Assembly (NCBI RefSeq): GCF_047511655.1
Contig: NC_133396.1
Location: 130,829,490 to 130,893,489 of the forward strand
Origin: Castor canadensis
Lineage: Eukaryota > Chordata > Mammalia > Rodentia > Castoridae
Direction: 5' to 3'
Length of the DNA: 64,000 nt
The notes under the pieces are model-generated. The model saw only the letters and a list, made by a program, of their open reading frames with translations. It did not search any database and was not told the DNA's origin. The translations under genes and the position numbers were made by a program. Shown in pieces: positions 1-17,822 of the stretch; the stretch's first letter is position 1, and every line of letters begins with the position of its first letter.

Positions 1-6648
<6,648 letters not shown>

Positions 6649-7010
6649 CCAGCAGGAGGGGTCCCAGGAGACTCTTATTCCTCCCAGGCTGTGAGGCTTG
6701 CTCAGAATCTGCCTGGGCTTAGAGCTGGCATGACCAAGGGGTAGAGAGTGCCAGAATGGAGAAAGGATCACCCATTCCAGCAGCTTCCTTCCCTCTGGGT
6801 GGTCAGACACCAGTCTAGGTGGGGTGGTCAGGAACCATCTCTGAAAGCCAGGAGGCCGTGTAGACAGCAGGACAGGCCCTTCCCCTCGCCAGCAAGAAGC
6901 ATACTTGAATAAGCTTCTGAAGTAATTTAAAAACTTCTGGTGAGTGCCAATGTCTTTATGTCACAAGGCCACTCCCACCAGCAGGACATTAAAGTCTCCA
7001 GGCCTGTCAC
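6649..7010 (+). other. CACNA1S: CACNA1S 3' UTR with polyadenylation signal
   Basis: Sequence after the stop, without further coding signal once the displaced conserved tail (to 6694) ends. ATTAAA at 6988-6993 is the best poly(A) signal. A T/GT-rich stretch follows within about 50 bases (tgtctccttttgtg), as expected for a downstream element. The cleavage site is inferred. Confidence 0.6.
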
Positions 7011-7134
7011 ACCAACACCTGGTCTCTGCTTGTCTCCTTTTGTGAACTCTTCCCCACAGCCTGTTTCCCTCTTGCCTCTTCCTCAAGGAGCCTGGGCCTT
7101 GGAGAACTGAGGGTCCACCTGCATTTTTATTCAG

Positions 7135-7222
7135 CTCCATGTGGAGCACAGTGTTCTCCTGCAAGTCCATGGCCAGGTGCACTGAGGCAAGCAGCCCCAA
7201 GAAGGACTGGTCATCTTAGAAG
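7135..7222 (+). repeat. 88-bp direct duplication, copy 1
   Basis: Begins ctccatgtggagcac and ends catcttagaag. It matches 8019-8106 over its full 88 bases with 5 differences by my alignment. It is not a SINE I recognise and lies just past the CACNA1S 3' end. Confidence 0.85.
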
Positions 7223-7384
7223 AAGCGCCACACCCTGGTCACACACAGCCAGCCTTCTTTGAAGCTATGAGCATGTCTGTTTGGCCAGAGTCCACTGCCA
7301 ACGCAGCTTGTAGCCCTCAGCTGCACTGGGTTTATGGCCGCGGTTATCACAAATCTGCAGGTCCTGTGGCTTCCCTTACCCACA

Positions 7385-7590
7385 CCACATAACGATGAGT
7401 AATAGTGACTGCTGTGTCCCAGGTGCCTCCTGTGTGCCGCTACATACATGCTCTCGCGCCACAGGTCTTCTACACGTATGTACCAAGCACTTTCACACAC
7501 TATCCATTTTATTCTCACCACAACCTTGTGACAAAGGCATAGAATTCGTTCAAGATGAGGAAATGGAGGTACAGAGGGATGACAGGCCAT
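7385..7590 (+). repeat. MIR-like SINE fragment
   Basis: Contains the MIR-type core: a Ctctcgcc...caagcact part, then tattctcaccacaaccttgtga, then gatgaggaaatggaggtacagag. Diverged; ends approximate. Confidence 0.6.
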
Positions 7591-8018
7591 GTCTGTGGGG
7601 CATAGCTGAAGAGAGGCAAAGTTGGGACTCTGCACTGGGCCTCAGAGTCCCCATGGTGCTCTCTACCCTTCACTGGACACTCTTTCCTTAGGGCCATTCC
7701 TTCATTAAGCGTGGGCTGAGCACATGGCCATTGCTGTGGTGGTCAACATGGCCTATGGTGTGACCTCCTGGTGAACACCCAGCAGGCTTCTGGCATGACT
7801 AAGAAGGGACTTGACTCAGGATGCAAGTAGCACCAGTCAGGGTCACACACTTGGCACATCTGTGGGTTGTGGTCCAGTGGGGCCCCAAAGCTTCCTGGTG
7901 CCTGCTCAGTGCAGCAGTTTCAAGTCTCCTCTCTTCTCAAACCTCAATACCAGTAGCTTGTCTTATCCCTCCTTTGCTAAGGAATAGAAGCCTCCAGAAG
8001 GCCCTTCTCTCAGCTCTG

Positions 8019-8106
8019 CTCCATGTGGAGCACGGTGTTCTCCTGCAAGTCCATGGCCAGGAGCACTGAGCCAAGCAGCCCCAAGAAGGACTGGTGGTCT
8101 TAGAAG
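8019..8106 (+). repeat. 88-bp direct duplication, copy 2
   Basis: Second copy, 884 bp downstream of copy 1 and in the same orientation. Both copies keep an open minus-strand frame of about 23 codons (FLGLL(A/G)SV(H/L)LAMDLQ...), but the flanks are unrelated, so this is not evidence for a gene. Confidence 0.85.
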
Positions 8107-8280
8107 GGAGGTAAGAGAAGGCCTACCTCCTCCTTTCTTCCTGAACCCAGTGGGAGCCAGATCTCTCCTTTAGCCACACCCTGGCCATCCTCCCTTCTCC
8201 CTGCCTCTCTACTGCCTTCTTCTATCTGCATGTAACCTGTTCCAGTTGTTTCCATCTTAACATAACCCTGCAGCCTGCCC

Positions 8281-8340
8281 CTCTCTCTATCTGTCTATCT
8301 ACCTATCTGTCTTTATCTATCTACCTATCTCTGTCTGTTT
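8281..8340. repeat. Imperfect (TCTA/TCTG)n microsatellite
   Basis: Runs of tctatctgtctatctacc and variants. A simple tetranucleotide tract. Confidence 0.85.
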
Positions 8341-8559
8341 CCACTATTGAGGACCACACTTCTCACCTGGGTGGTCTCCTTGTCTTCATTTCCATTTCTA
8401 CTTCCCATGTCTCAGCCCCATGCAGACTGCCTTCTGCCCCACTCCTTCCCCATACTCCCCAGTATCACTAACTTGTTGCTAATCCAGAGGACCATCTTAG
8501 ATTCCCCTTGACCTCTAGGCAACCTTAGGTACAGTTTACCTCTGTCCTCCAAGTCTCAG

Positions 8560-8860
8560 ATTTCTTGAATTTCCTGCCACCTCTCAACTGTTCCAATGTG
8601 AAGCTTCCTGAGTCCTCCACCTGACTGACCTCTATTCATCCTTCAAACCTCTATTTTACTATTATTTCCTACGCAAAACTCTCCCTGAACATTCCTGCCT
8701 ATAGCCTAGCAGAAATTCAGCAATCCATCTTTTCCCATTCCATCAGGAACTAGGGCCTAGCCGTAACTGCTTTTTGCCCCAGACAGACTCTGAGTTCCAC
8801 AAAAGCAGGAGCTGTGTCTACCTTGTTCATAGTTACCCTGCCAGGGCTGAGCACCTGTCA
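8560..8860 (+). repeat. L2-like LINE 3' fragment
   Basis: Phrases such as ctccctgaacattcctgcc and agcaggagctgtgtctacct match the 3' end of L2 elements as remembered. Diverged; boundaries approximate. Confidence 0.5.
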
Positions 8861-8875
8861 CCACTCAGCAGTTGC

Positions 8876-9075
8876 TTTTTTTTTTTTTTTGCCAGTCCTG
8901 GGGCTTGAACTCAGGGCCTTCACCTTGAGCCACTCCACTGCCCAATTTTTTGTGATAGGGTTTTCGAGATAGGGTCTCACAAACTATTTGCCCAGGCTGG
9001 CTTCGAACTGTGATCCTCTTGATTTCTGTCTCCTGAGTAGCTAGGATTATAAGCATGAGCCTCCAGCACATGGCA
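8876..9075 (-). mobile_element. Composite B1-like/ID-like SINE
   Basis: On the + strand it starts with a T15 run (the element's poly-A tail on the minus strand). Then follows an ID-like part (ggggcttgaactcagggcc, ccttgagccactccact) and a B1-like 7SL-related part (gagatagggtctcac, cctgagtagctaggattat). A second copy of the same structure is at 11967-12163. Confidence 0.85.
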
Positions 9076-9404
9076 GCAGCTTCTTTTTAAATAAATGCCT
9101 ATGGCAGGATTGCTGCCCATCATCACCTGCTCAGCTCTGTGTCCTTTGTCACCTTGGCCATCCATCTAGGCCAAGGAGAGCTGGGTGGCAGAGGTCTGCC
9201 TTCAGATGTGACCTGCTGAACTCCACACACCAGCTCCTTATGAAGGAGAGAACACCAAATCTACCTACAGCTTTCATTGTTTCCATTGCTGCTCTGTGAG
9301 ATAAGGTGCAATCTATCTTCTTCTGCTGGCAACTTCTATAAAAGGTATTTTACTCATAAGAGGTGAGCAAGCATCTTGTATTCCTAACTACTAAATATAG
9401 AAAG

Positions 9405-9560
9405 CTACCTATACATCAGGTCCTATTCCAACAGTTTTGCACATATTAATGTATTCAGTTTTCTTAGCAATTAAGAAAGGAATCATCCTCATTTTGCAAA
9501 GAAGGCACAGACAGGATAAGTAAACTTGCCTAGGTTCACACAGATGGTAAGAGGGCCAAG
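9405..9560 (+). repeat. MIR SINE fragment
   Basis: MIR-type core: tcatcctcattttgcaaa, gaaggcacagacaggat, ttgcctaggttcacacag. Diverged. Confidence 0.6.
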
Positions 9561-10300
9561 GAGGGCGTCAAGCCTAGGCAATTTAGCATCAAATTCTATC
9601 TCCTTAACTGCTATTCTGGTGATCAAATCTATGCTATTCCTGCCTGGCTGACAGTCATATCGATGCACACAGGCTCTGGAATGCTTGCCTGTTAGCTCTT
9701 CATGCTTTTGAAAAGTTCTGGCAGTTTTCTTCGTTCTAATTTTTCAGAATATGCAAAACCCTGCCTCCACCCAGCCTTGCTTGACCTAACAGGGCAGCCA
9801 GGTTGCTCAAGTAAAGCCCAAGAGGAATGACTGGTAGAGGATAGGTGCTGAAGAGAGAATGAGAGGGAGTAGGCAGGTTTCAGATGAGACCGATGCCCTT
9901 CTCAGCAGGACCATGGGGACAGATGGGGCCACCTTCTGTCACTGGGGGGCACTGGCCAGGGACAGTGTCTGCCAGGCCCCTGTCTACTCCTAATAGTTCC
10001 CTACAAATTTGGGACTCAGCTGTTGGGTGGGGACACTGCCAGAAGGTGCGGAGGTGTTGCTGCTGGGAGGGTGAGCACAAAGCAATGTGGGGACTAGGGG
10101 GGATCCTCCAACTGGAAGGTGCAAGGTTCAGATAGAGAGTCCCTGGAAAAGCCAAAGAGAGTGGGCCCCAGTTCTAGTCCATCCTCAGCAGGCACATGCC
10201 TGCTTCTGGCTCTGGGGCAGACAAACAGCCTGCTCTGGATAGGACTGAGTTTCTCCCATTAAGCTGCCTCTTCTGGGATTCATTTTATTATTTATATTTT

Positions 10301-10384
10301 TGTGGTGGTGGTGGTGGTAGGATCTGGTCCCAGGGCCTTATGCATGCTAGGCAGGTGCTCTACCACTGAGCAGCACCCCAGTCC
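10301..10384 (-). mobile_element. ID-like SINE with (GTG)n at its edge
   Basis: Reverse complement of a tRNA-derived ID-type element: ggtcccagggccttatgca, gctaggcaggtgctctacc, actgagcagcacccc. A short GTGGTG tract precedes it. Confidence 0.75.
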
Positions 10385-11519
10385 ATCTCCTGGCATTCTT
10401 AAAGGAGAGCTATGGTCACTCTTCTTAGGAGAGTGTTTAAGGACAGAACCTTAGCAGCCAGACATTTTTGGATCTGAACCTCATTCCCCTACTTCTATGT
10501 CATGTAAGGGTCTTTTATGTTTCTGTTCCTTCCTCTGTAAGATGGGAGAGTGGTTTTCACTTCCAGGCTTGTGTAGGGTATGAGTGACCATGTAAGGACC
10601 TGAGACCTGGTAAGAAGCTGTAGCTTTGATCCTATGAGATGCTAGCTAATATGGGGAGGGGAGGGGGCAGATCTCTAAGACAGAAAGAAGCTGACCTAAG
10701 GTGGGGTGGTCCTGGGCTTTTTAGGGAAGCCTGGTGGCAATCACACTCAGCGCACACACTAGGCAGCAGGCCTAGCCCTCTTACAGGCCAATACCTCTCA
10801 CCTGACCATGATGGTTGTGGGTGGAGGCTGGCTCTTACCTCAGACCACTGTAGAAGGCCTTCTACCCCCCAGAGCTGACCTTGACCCATACCTTGAATTT
10901 CATAGGAACTTACCGCTGTTCTCCTGGCACTGATCCCAGTAACGTGTCATTTCTGCCTTAGGGAAGACAGTTCAGAATACGAGCTGGCTCCCCTCCCCCA
11001 TAGGCTGTCCTGCCGCCATTTCACTGAGGAGGCACTGAGGGTCCAGGCCCCATAGCTGGTAAGCAACAGAACTAGAATCTGCCTCAAGTTTTGTAGTCCT
11101 TTCCCTTGTATCACACAACTATTCCCCGACATGGAACCTAAAATCCTGTGAGGGAACCAAGTCACTGAGGCATTTGTAAAAGAAACTGGCCATAAACAAA
11201 GGGGGAAAGCCATAATTCTGGTGTGAAAACCAATGGAAAATGGTAGAATACCTGCAGCTCCAGAGGACTGACTTGACTGGGTTAAAAGTGAAATGAGCAG
11301 AAGAGGCAATTCCAGGCACATTGCTGAGGAAGGAAACCAAGAGCCACAGACACAGACACCATTGCATCAATGACAGGAGCCAGGAAGGGACCCTGGGCTC
11401 CCTCCTGAGAGCTTCAGAAAGGTGACAGTGAAATAAGAGGACAGCCTGTTTCCATTTCTTGTGTGTTCTTGTACAAGTGTCTCTGTCCCTCGATTTCCTC
11501 ATCTATAGAGGCCTGGCTC

Positions 11520-11660
11520 ATTGAACACATTGCTTTAACACCTCATTTAATCTTTGCTGCACTCCCTAATTCCATTTTATGATGAGAAAACTGAGGCTCT
11601 GACAAGCTGAGTGAATTATGTGACATTACTTGGCCACACAATGGTGGGGCCAGGCATCTA
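11520..11660 (+). repeat. MIR SINE fragment
   Basis: Reads tccattttatgatgagaaa then actgaggctctgacaag and ttggccacacaatgg, the MIR-type core order. Diverged. Confidence 0.6.
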
Positions 11661-11966
11661 AAGAGAACCTGGTCCATATTCCTAAACTGTTTGCTTCTTG
11701 TATTATTGTGGGGACAGGGCCGTCACCCCCAGCCCCACTTCATCATCTACTGACCTGGCCCCAGATTCTTTGCACAGCCTTCTGAGCACCAGACCATGCA
11801 GCCAGCTCAGTCTCTCCCTCTTTGTCCAGGCCACATTCCCTGAGCCCCCCCAGGACAGTGTCTTTCTGTCCTCCTGTCTCTGCATAGCAGGATCCCTCAC
11901 AAGCCTTGTCTGAACCCCCCTCCCAAGTAAACTTGCTGCTTTCTTGGTGCTTTTAGAGTAGTCAAT

Positions 11967-12163
11967 GATTTTTTTGTGTGTGTGGTACTGGAGCTTGAAC
12001 TCAGGGCCTTCACCTTGAGCCACTCCACCAGTCCTATTTTTGTGAAGCATTTTTTGAGATAGGATCTCGTAAACTATTTGCACAGGCTGGCTTTGAACCG
12101 AGATCCCCCGATCTCTGCCTCCTGAGTAGCTAGGATTATAGGCGTGAGCTACTGGCACCTGGC
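11967..12163 (-). mobile_element. Composite B1-like/ID-like SINE
   Basis: Same two-part structure as 8876-9075, better preserved: ggagcttgaactcagggcc, then ttttttgagataggatctc, then cctgagtagctaggattat and ggcgtgagctactggc. It explains the long minus-strand open frame over this stretch. Confidence 0.85.
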
Positions 12164-12881
12164 TATACTCAACGATTTTTATTGTGGCATTTATTACACT
12201 GTATCATAATTAGAGGTTTACAGTTTGTCCTTTCCAAGGGTACTGTGAATTTCTCAAGAGCAGAGACTGAGTCTTTATCAACTTCGTGTCCTCACCAAAG
12301 GAGAAAGGAGGGAAAGAAAAAGGGAGGGAGGGAGAATGCAAAAGATATGCATTGTGTTGAACTATTTGAGATTGCCAGTATTCTACACAATGACAGCTTT
12401 ATAATATTTAACCTCCTATCCTGCAGGCAGGTTTCCCCACTGTCTACCACCCTCTGGCTGTCCCTGTTCCTGGCATTTTGTTTGGGGGGCTGTTTATACA
12501 CACATTGACCACACGAGATGTCTTGGATGGGGACTCACCAAGGTGGGCATCCTATGCAAGGTAGGTTTTGGGCAAGTGTGCAGGTCAGGATTGATGGAGC
12601 TTCTGCACTTATTACTGAGCCTGGTTCTCAGCCTCCTCTGAGGGGCAAAGTGGAGTCTCATTATTTAGGACAACTTGGGGCTTGACCTCTGCTAAGGTCC
12701 TCCCTTCTCCTTGGCCAGCACAAGGGACCCATATCTGCCCGTGTTGGGGTTGATGGGAGACTGAGGACGGGCCTCTTCCTCTGGGCTCTTTCTAATTTTG
12801 GTTATGACTTAGAGTTTTTGCCCCACCCAGTCTGGACCTTCCATTTGGATCCTCCAACTCATTTTGAAAGTTAAATAGAAA

Positions 12882-12906
12882 AAAAGGAAAAAAAAAAAAA
12901 AAAAAA
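12882..12906. repeat. A-rich tract
   Basis: Nearly pure adenine run with two early GG interruptions. No attached SINE body is recognisable. Confidence 0.8.
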
Positions 12907-13573
12907 GCTTTTTCATGCTTGTCTGCATCCTCATCCAACCTTCCCGATTCCCTAACTCTGCTCAAGGCAACTCATGTCTTCTGTCTACAAGTCCAAGTGT
13001 CAGGAAACACGGGGCTGGGAGAGGACCCAGATGAACTTTTCCTGAGTTATGTCACCTCCAGCCAACTTGACTGTCTTAGTCAAAGGGCCTTTGAAATGCT
13101 CCTAAAGCCACCCTATGAAAGCCAGCCCACAGTGCCTGGAGAGCTGGCCTCCGCTGCACCCCTCAGATACTCATTCTGGTTACATCTCTGGGGGAACTGG
13201 CACTGGCTGGTTAACCTCCTGGGACTCCCCCTGTCCTCTCCGTTTTTTAAAGTGTTAAGTGCTCATTTGCTGGCAATTTGCTCTGTAGAGTCTGTCCAAG
13301 GCAATTGTCTACTAAAATCCAAGGAAAAGATGCACCCTTGGAGACCAAAAACCAATAGCTTCAGGATGGGGGTAGTATTTGGGAACTTAATCAGATGGAA
13401 GGGTGATCGCTGAAGGAGGGGTGGCTCCTCTGGAGCCCTGGCTAGGAGGCCTGAAGGTCATCATCAGGTCTATGGAGGCCTCTGCCTCTTATCTCCCTCC
13501 TCCCTTGTTCCCTACGACTTTGTCTCTTGGTTTTTTTTTTCTTGGGATCTCCCTACTTGACCTCCTGCCTGTT

Positions 13574-13664
13574 CTTTTTTTGTTTGTGTGGCACTGGGGT
13601 TTGAACTCAGGGCCTCACACTTGCTAGGCAGGTGATCTTATCACTTGATTCACTCCACCAACCC
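13574..13664 (-). mobile_element. ID-like SINE
   Basis: Starts with a T run, then gtgtggcactggggtttg, aactcagggcctcacactt and gctaggcaggtgatctt: the reverse complement of a tRNA-derived ID-type element. Confidence 0.75.
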
Positions 13665-13904
13665 TGTTATTTTGGGCCCCCTCTCTTAGTTTATGTCACC
13701 TTTACTTCTCTGTGCTTTGTACTTCCCTGCCACTGGCCCCTTTCTGCAGATGGGGGACTCTCAGCAAGCCCCAGATCACATGGTGCCAGGAAGAGGGTCC
13801 TTCTGGTGAACAGGACTCTAGCTATCTGTCCCCATGACCCAAGATAAGACATGAGTCACTCTGCACTTCTGTTTGGGCAAAGAAATTGAAACAAGTTACT
13901 TAAA

Positions 13905-14640
13905 AAAAAAAAACCACCTTATTGAGATAAAATTAATAGACAGTAAATCGCATGTCTTTAAAGTATATTTTTTGTTTAGTCTTGATGAGTATATAAATAA
14001 ATGAAACCATCACTACCAAGATAATAGATACATGCCACACACCCCAAAACTTTCCTTGCAACTTTTTCCCCTTAGCTACACCCTCACCTTTGCCCCCAAC
14101 TTCACTCACTGCCCCTGCCCCCTTCCTCCACCAGGTAATCACTGATGTGCTTCTGACACTACACTTCATATTTTCTAGAATTTTTACATCAGTGGAATTG
14201 TGCAGGATGTGTTTCTTTTTAGTCTGCTACTTTCATTGAGTACAATTAATCTTTTTTTTTTATGGTTCCTATTTTCTTTTTTCCTTTTTCTTTTATTATT
14301 CATATGTGCATACAAGGCTTGGTTCATTTCTCCCCCCTGCCCCCACCCCCTCCCTTACCACCCACTCCGCCCCCTCCCTCTCCCCCCCAATACCCAGCAG
14401 AAACTATTTTGCCCTTATTTCTAATTTTGTTGAGTACAATTAATCTTGAGATTCATCCATGATGTATTGTGTATCAATAGTTCACTCCTTTTCGTTGCCG
14501 AATAGTATTCCATCACATGAAATACCAGTTTCTGGTATCCATTCCCCTGCTGATGGATATGTGGGTTGTTTCCTGTTGGGTTCTAGAGCAAAGCTGCTGT
14601 GATCACTCATGTATGGGTCTCGCATGGACACATAAAGCTA
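13905..14640 (-). mobile_element. Old L1M-type LINE 3' region, interrupted by a younger L1
   Basis: Starts ttattgagataaaattaat. Later come gttgccgaatagtattcca, ctgctgatggatatgtggg and agcaaagctgctgtgatca. These are hallmarks of the L1M 3' region read in antisense, since L1 sense reads TGGAATACTAT. It is split at 14254-14429 by a younger insertion. Subfamily not assigned. Confidence 0.65.
14236..14447 (-). mobile_element. Young L1 3' fragment with 18-bp target-site duplications
   Basis: The 18-bp sequence starting ttgagtacaattaat is present at both 14236-14253 and 14430-14447. Between them lie a T-rich start (poly-A on the minus strand), a unique segment and a C-rich block at 14331-14388, G-rich on the element's sense strand as in L1 3' UTR polypurine tracts. 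The perfect duplications and length point to a 5'-truncated, fairly recent retrotransposition. Confidence 0.75.
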
Positions 14641-15499
14641 GTGACTTCTTACGTTGCTCTGTTTGCCTCTTTGCTCAGCAGCTGCCAAGGCAAAGATCCA
14701 GCCTTTTAATCACCATGATTCCACCCAGGATGGCTATCAGCTTAGGTTTGAACCCTGCTGTACCTCTTGCAGTGGGATCGTGTGCGACTCTTGCTGTCCT
14801 GGTTTGTTTTAGGGGGATACTTACTCTTACTTCTTAAGGTATCTGAAGCATTTCACCTGATGCCTGGCACAGTATTCAGAAGTGGTGATCTTATTACCTT
14901 GCATGTGGTTCTAAGGGGATCTTAATCCAGAATCTAGGGTCTCTGAGTAGTTGTCTTCAGCCTTCAAATTGGCTCCATTTTACAGAGGAGAAACTGAGTC
15001 ACAAAGGAACAAGTGGTTTAAATAATGTCAATCTCTGAGCTAGGCATTAATGCAAGTCTGTCCCCATACCCAACGTGAGAACTGCTTCCTAGTCAGGTGA
15101 TAGGCAGTGGCAGTGGAAGACCCTTGGAGTTTTCCAATTGCTTCTCAAGGGAGCTCCTGAAGACTCCAGAGAAGCAGTTCAGAGCAGCCACCCTGACTCT
15201 TAGCCCCCAAAGGGTTAATAAAAGCCAAACTTGTTTAGTTGTCTCCAGGACTCAACAACCTGCAAACCCACTAAAATCTTAGTCAAATTGCAAAGGATGG
15301 AGATAAATGGTAGGGGATTTTTGTCTGTCTCCCCCTTCCCCAGAGGCCTCCAAGTGGCCCAGGAGAACAGAATCCCAAAAGGGTTTGTGTGTGTGTGCCT
15401 ATGCATAGGCATGTAGAGCCCCACAAAAAACACTTAGGCCTTTTGTGATATTTGCAGACCAGGGCTGTGGATTCTGGCTTTGCCCCTTACTAACTGTAT

Positions 15500-15730
15500 C
15501 AGGGTAGCCTAGGCTACACCATGGCAACACATAACTCATAAATTCAGGGTGTTCACACAGTAAAAGTTTATTTCTCATTTACCCTCTATGAACAATACAG
15601 GTGTGTCGGGGCCAGTGACTCAAATGTTTCACTCATAGGTGACACATGCCAGTTTCACCATATCTCATTGACTAAAGTCACCTGGTCACAGCTGACAAAT
15701 TCTGCCCACCTTTCATTGGTTAAAGTCACA
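15500..15730. repeat. Probable ancient interspersed repeat, unassigned
   Basis: Segments such as acagtaaaagtttatttctc and ttggttaaagtcacatggcc recall dispersed mammalian repeats, but I cannot name the family. Confidence 0.35.
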
Positions 15731-16289
15731 TGGCCACTTACCCTCAGAGAGGAGTGAGGACAAGCAGTCCTACTCTGCTGGAAGGCAGAGAGCTGGAAAT
15801 ATGTGAACAGCCCAGTGACTACTATACTAGCCCAGTGACCTTTGAACCCATTTTCTATTCTTCAAAATATAGAGACGGTAACAGTGTTTACTTCATAGAC
15901 TGCTGTGAGGATTAGATGAGAAAATTTATGTAACACTTGTGGTCCAACATCCCCTTCCGGGTGGTCCTTGGTACCCCGGTGAGGTTACATTCTGGGGTGT
16001 CTGTGTGCAGTGGGTCCAGCGCACCAAGGCTCCATGCTAACTGCCAACACTTACCCTGGCTTTCCAGCCCCAGCATCGAGCGGTCGCCAGAGGACGGATG
16101 ACCTCCCACAGGTCTAACTGCTTAGGCCAGACACAGCTCATCCTTATAACCTGCCCCCACCCAGTCTCATTCCATTCCCGTCACTTTCTTCCCCTATCCT
16201 TCTTTAGGACAGACCCACCCCTCTGTCCAGTTACAGGAGAGGAGCCCATTGGAGAAAGGATGAGAATCCAAGGGAAATAGGAAGAAATT

Positions 16290-16470
16290 CAACTTTTATG
16301 TTGTGCAGAGCACTGGACTGGACGCTTTACCAGGGTTCCCTGATTACAACCTGGCCACAGCCCTGGGATGAGGGGAGTGTGCTCATGCTGGGTTAAGATG
16401 TGGGTGCTGATGATTGGGGTAGTAAGTGGCAGAGCCAGGATCTGAGCCCAGATCACTGTGACTCTGAAGA
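16290..16470 (+). repeat. MIR-like SINE fragment
   Basis: Ordered motifs gagcactggactgg, ttaccagggttccctgatt and gtggcagagccaggatctg fit a diverged MIR. Confidence 0.5.
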
Positions 16471-16865
16471 CCACAATTCAGCCTCTGGGCTGTCTTTTGT
16501 TACTTCAGACAGAACTTCTGTCAGGGTTATAAGCTTATCGATGGCCCAAGGTCAGGTGTTTATGGCCTTTGGATCCCATTGTGCTGACATGGACACAGTG
16601 CTTTCTGGGAGGATAGGGAGTGAGCTTTCAGTCTTACTGCTCAACCTCCACTTCACTGTACTATGCAACTTTGGACAAGGCACTTCCTCTCGGGGCCTCA
16701 GTTTCCTCATCTGAAAATGAAGGGGCTGAACGAGGTGATCTGGAGCATTTTTCCAAGTCTAGGTTTTGGTGACATTGAGAATTTCTCACACTTGCTCTTC
16801 CCTTTGGCCCCATTACTGTGTTAGAAAGCAAAATAGAAGGGTAGGTAAAGATCCTGTGTTTAGAA

Positions 16866-16966
16866 GCCAACTGTGGGGGTGCAGTCAAGAGGCAGAAGCA
16901 GGAGGATCTTGAGTTCGAGGTTAGCCTGAGCTAGATGATGAGACCTTGTCTCCAAAAACAAGTCCC
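16866..16966 (+). mobile_element. B1-like SINE
   Basis: Contains agaggcagaagcaggagga, tcttgagttcgaggttagcc and gatgagaccttgtctccaaa with an A-rich end: a 7SL-derived B1-type monomer. Confidence 0.8.
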
Positions 16967-17778
16967 ATGCTTGACATTACATAGGGCATTAATTAAATCC
17001 TAATTACCATTGGAAACCAAAAGCTTATGGATGTTTGTAATCCATAGCTGTTCTTTCCCTTCCTTACTATTTATAACAAACTCTGGTTTCCTCTGTGGCT
17101 AAGTCTGTCTCATCCTATAACAGAGGAAGTAAGGCTTAGCCTGTGCCTGAGCTCAGATCTCCTGAGTCTGCAGACCAGAGGACCCTCTCTGGGGTTCTGG
17201 GCTCTGCTCTTGGGCAGAACTGGGCTCTGCCTCCAGGTGGATATTGAAGCTGTGACTGGACATCTGTCAGAGGGTGAGCTATGGCTTATGCTTCCATGGA
17301 ACCAAGCAGAGCAGTTGGGGTAGGGCTGGGAGTTGGGAGAGGAGATGGAGAGCTCCACCTTCCACCACTACAACTGTAGGTCAATGCTCACATAGATTTT
17401 GAAATGCCCATGGTCAGGGCTAACGCCAAAGAAGATGAAAAGGAAGAGGACTCAAATTCAGGCATTCCTAGGGCCTACAGGTATCTCTTATGTATTTGGA
17501 TTTTTTCCTACAGGATTGCTGTTGAGAGCTGGGATGTGCCTGAGAGCAATCTGGGCCAGATGGCTTCCCTAAGTTGCTGCTGGAGGATTTTAATGACAGT
17601 AGCGTGGGAGCTTCCTGACTGGGAGAGGGCTCCCCACACCTCCCCCAGGTTCCCATCTGCCCAGACGCCCACAGCTCCTGTCAATAGAAAGATGGAGGCC
17701 TCAAGATGCCTGGGGGAAGGGCCTTGGCTTAAGACAAGAGCTGGGGCTCAAACTTCAGTTCAATTAGGGACTCAGGAC

Positions 17779-17780
<2 letters not shown>

Positions 17781-17820
<40 letters not shown>
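17781..17820. repeat. (GT)20 microsatellite
   Basis: Forty bases of uninterrupted GT. It generates spurious Val/Cys-repeat and His/Thr-repeat open frames on the two strands. Confidence 0.98.

Positions 17821-17822
<2 letters not shown>

Noticed and set aside
11703-12158. 151-codon minus-strand open frame
   Set aside because: Its first half is translated composite SINE sequence (11967-12163).
12919-13413. 164-codon + strand open frame in the intergenic region
   Set aside because: Starts beside an A-rich tract, resembles no family, and has no splice partners or promoter. Treated as chance.
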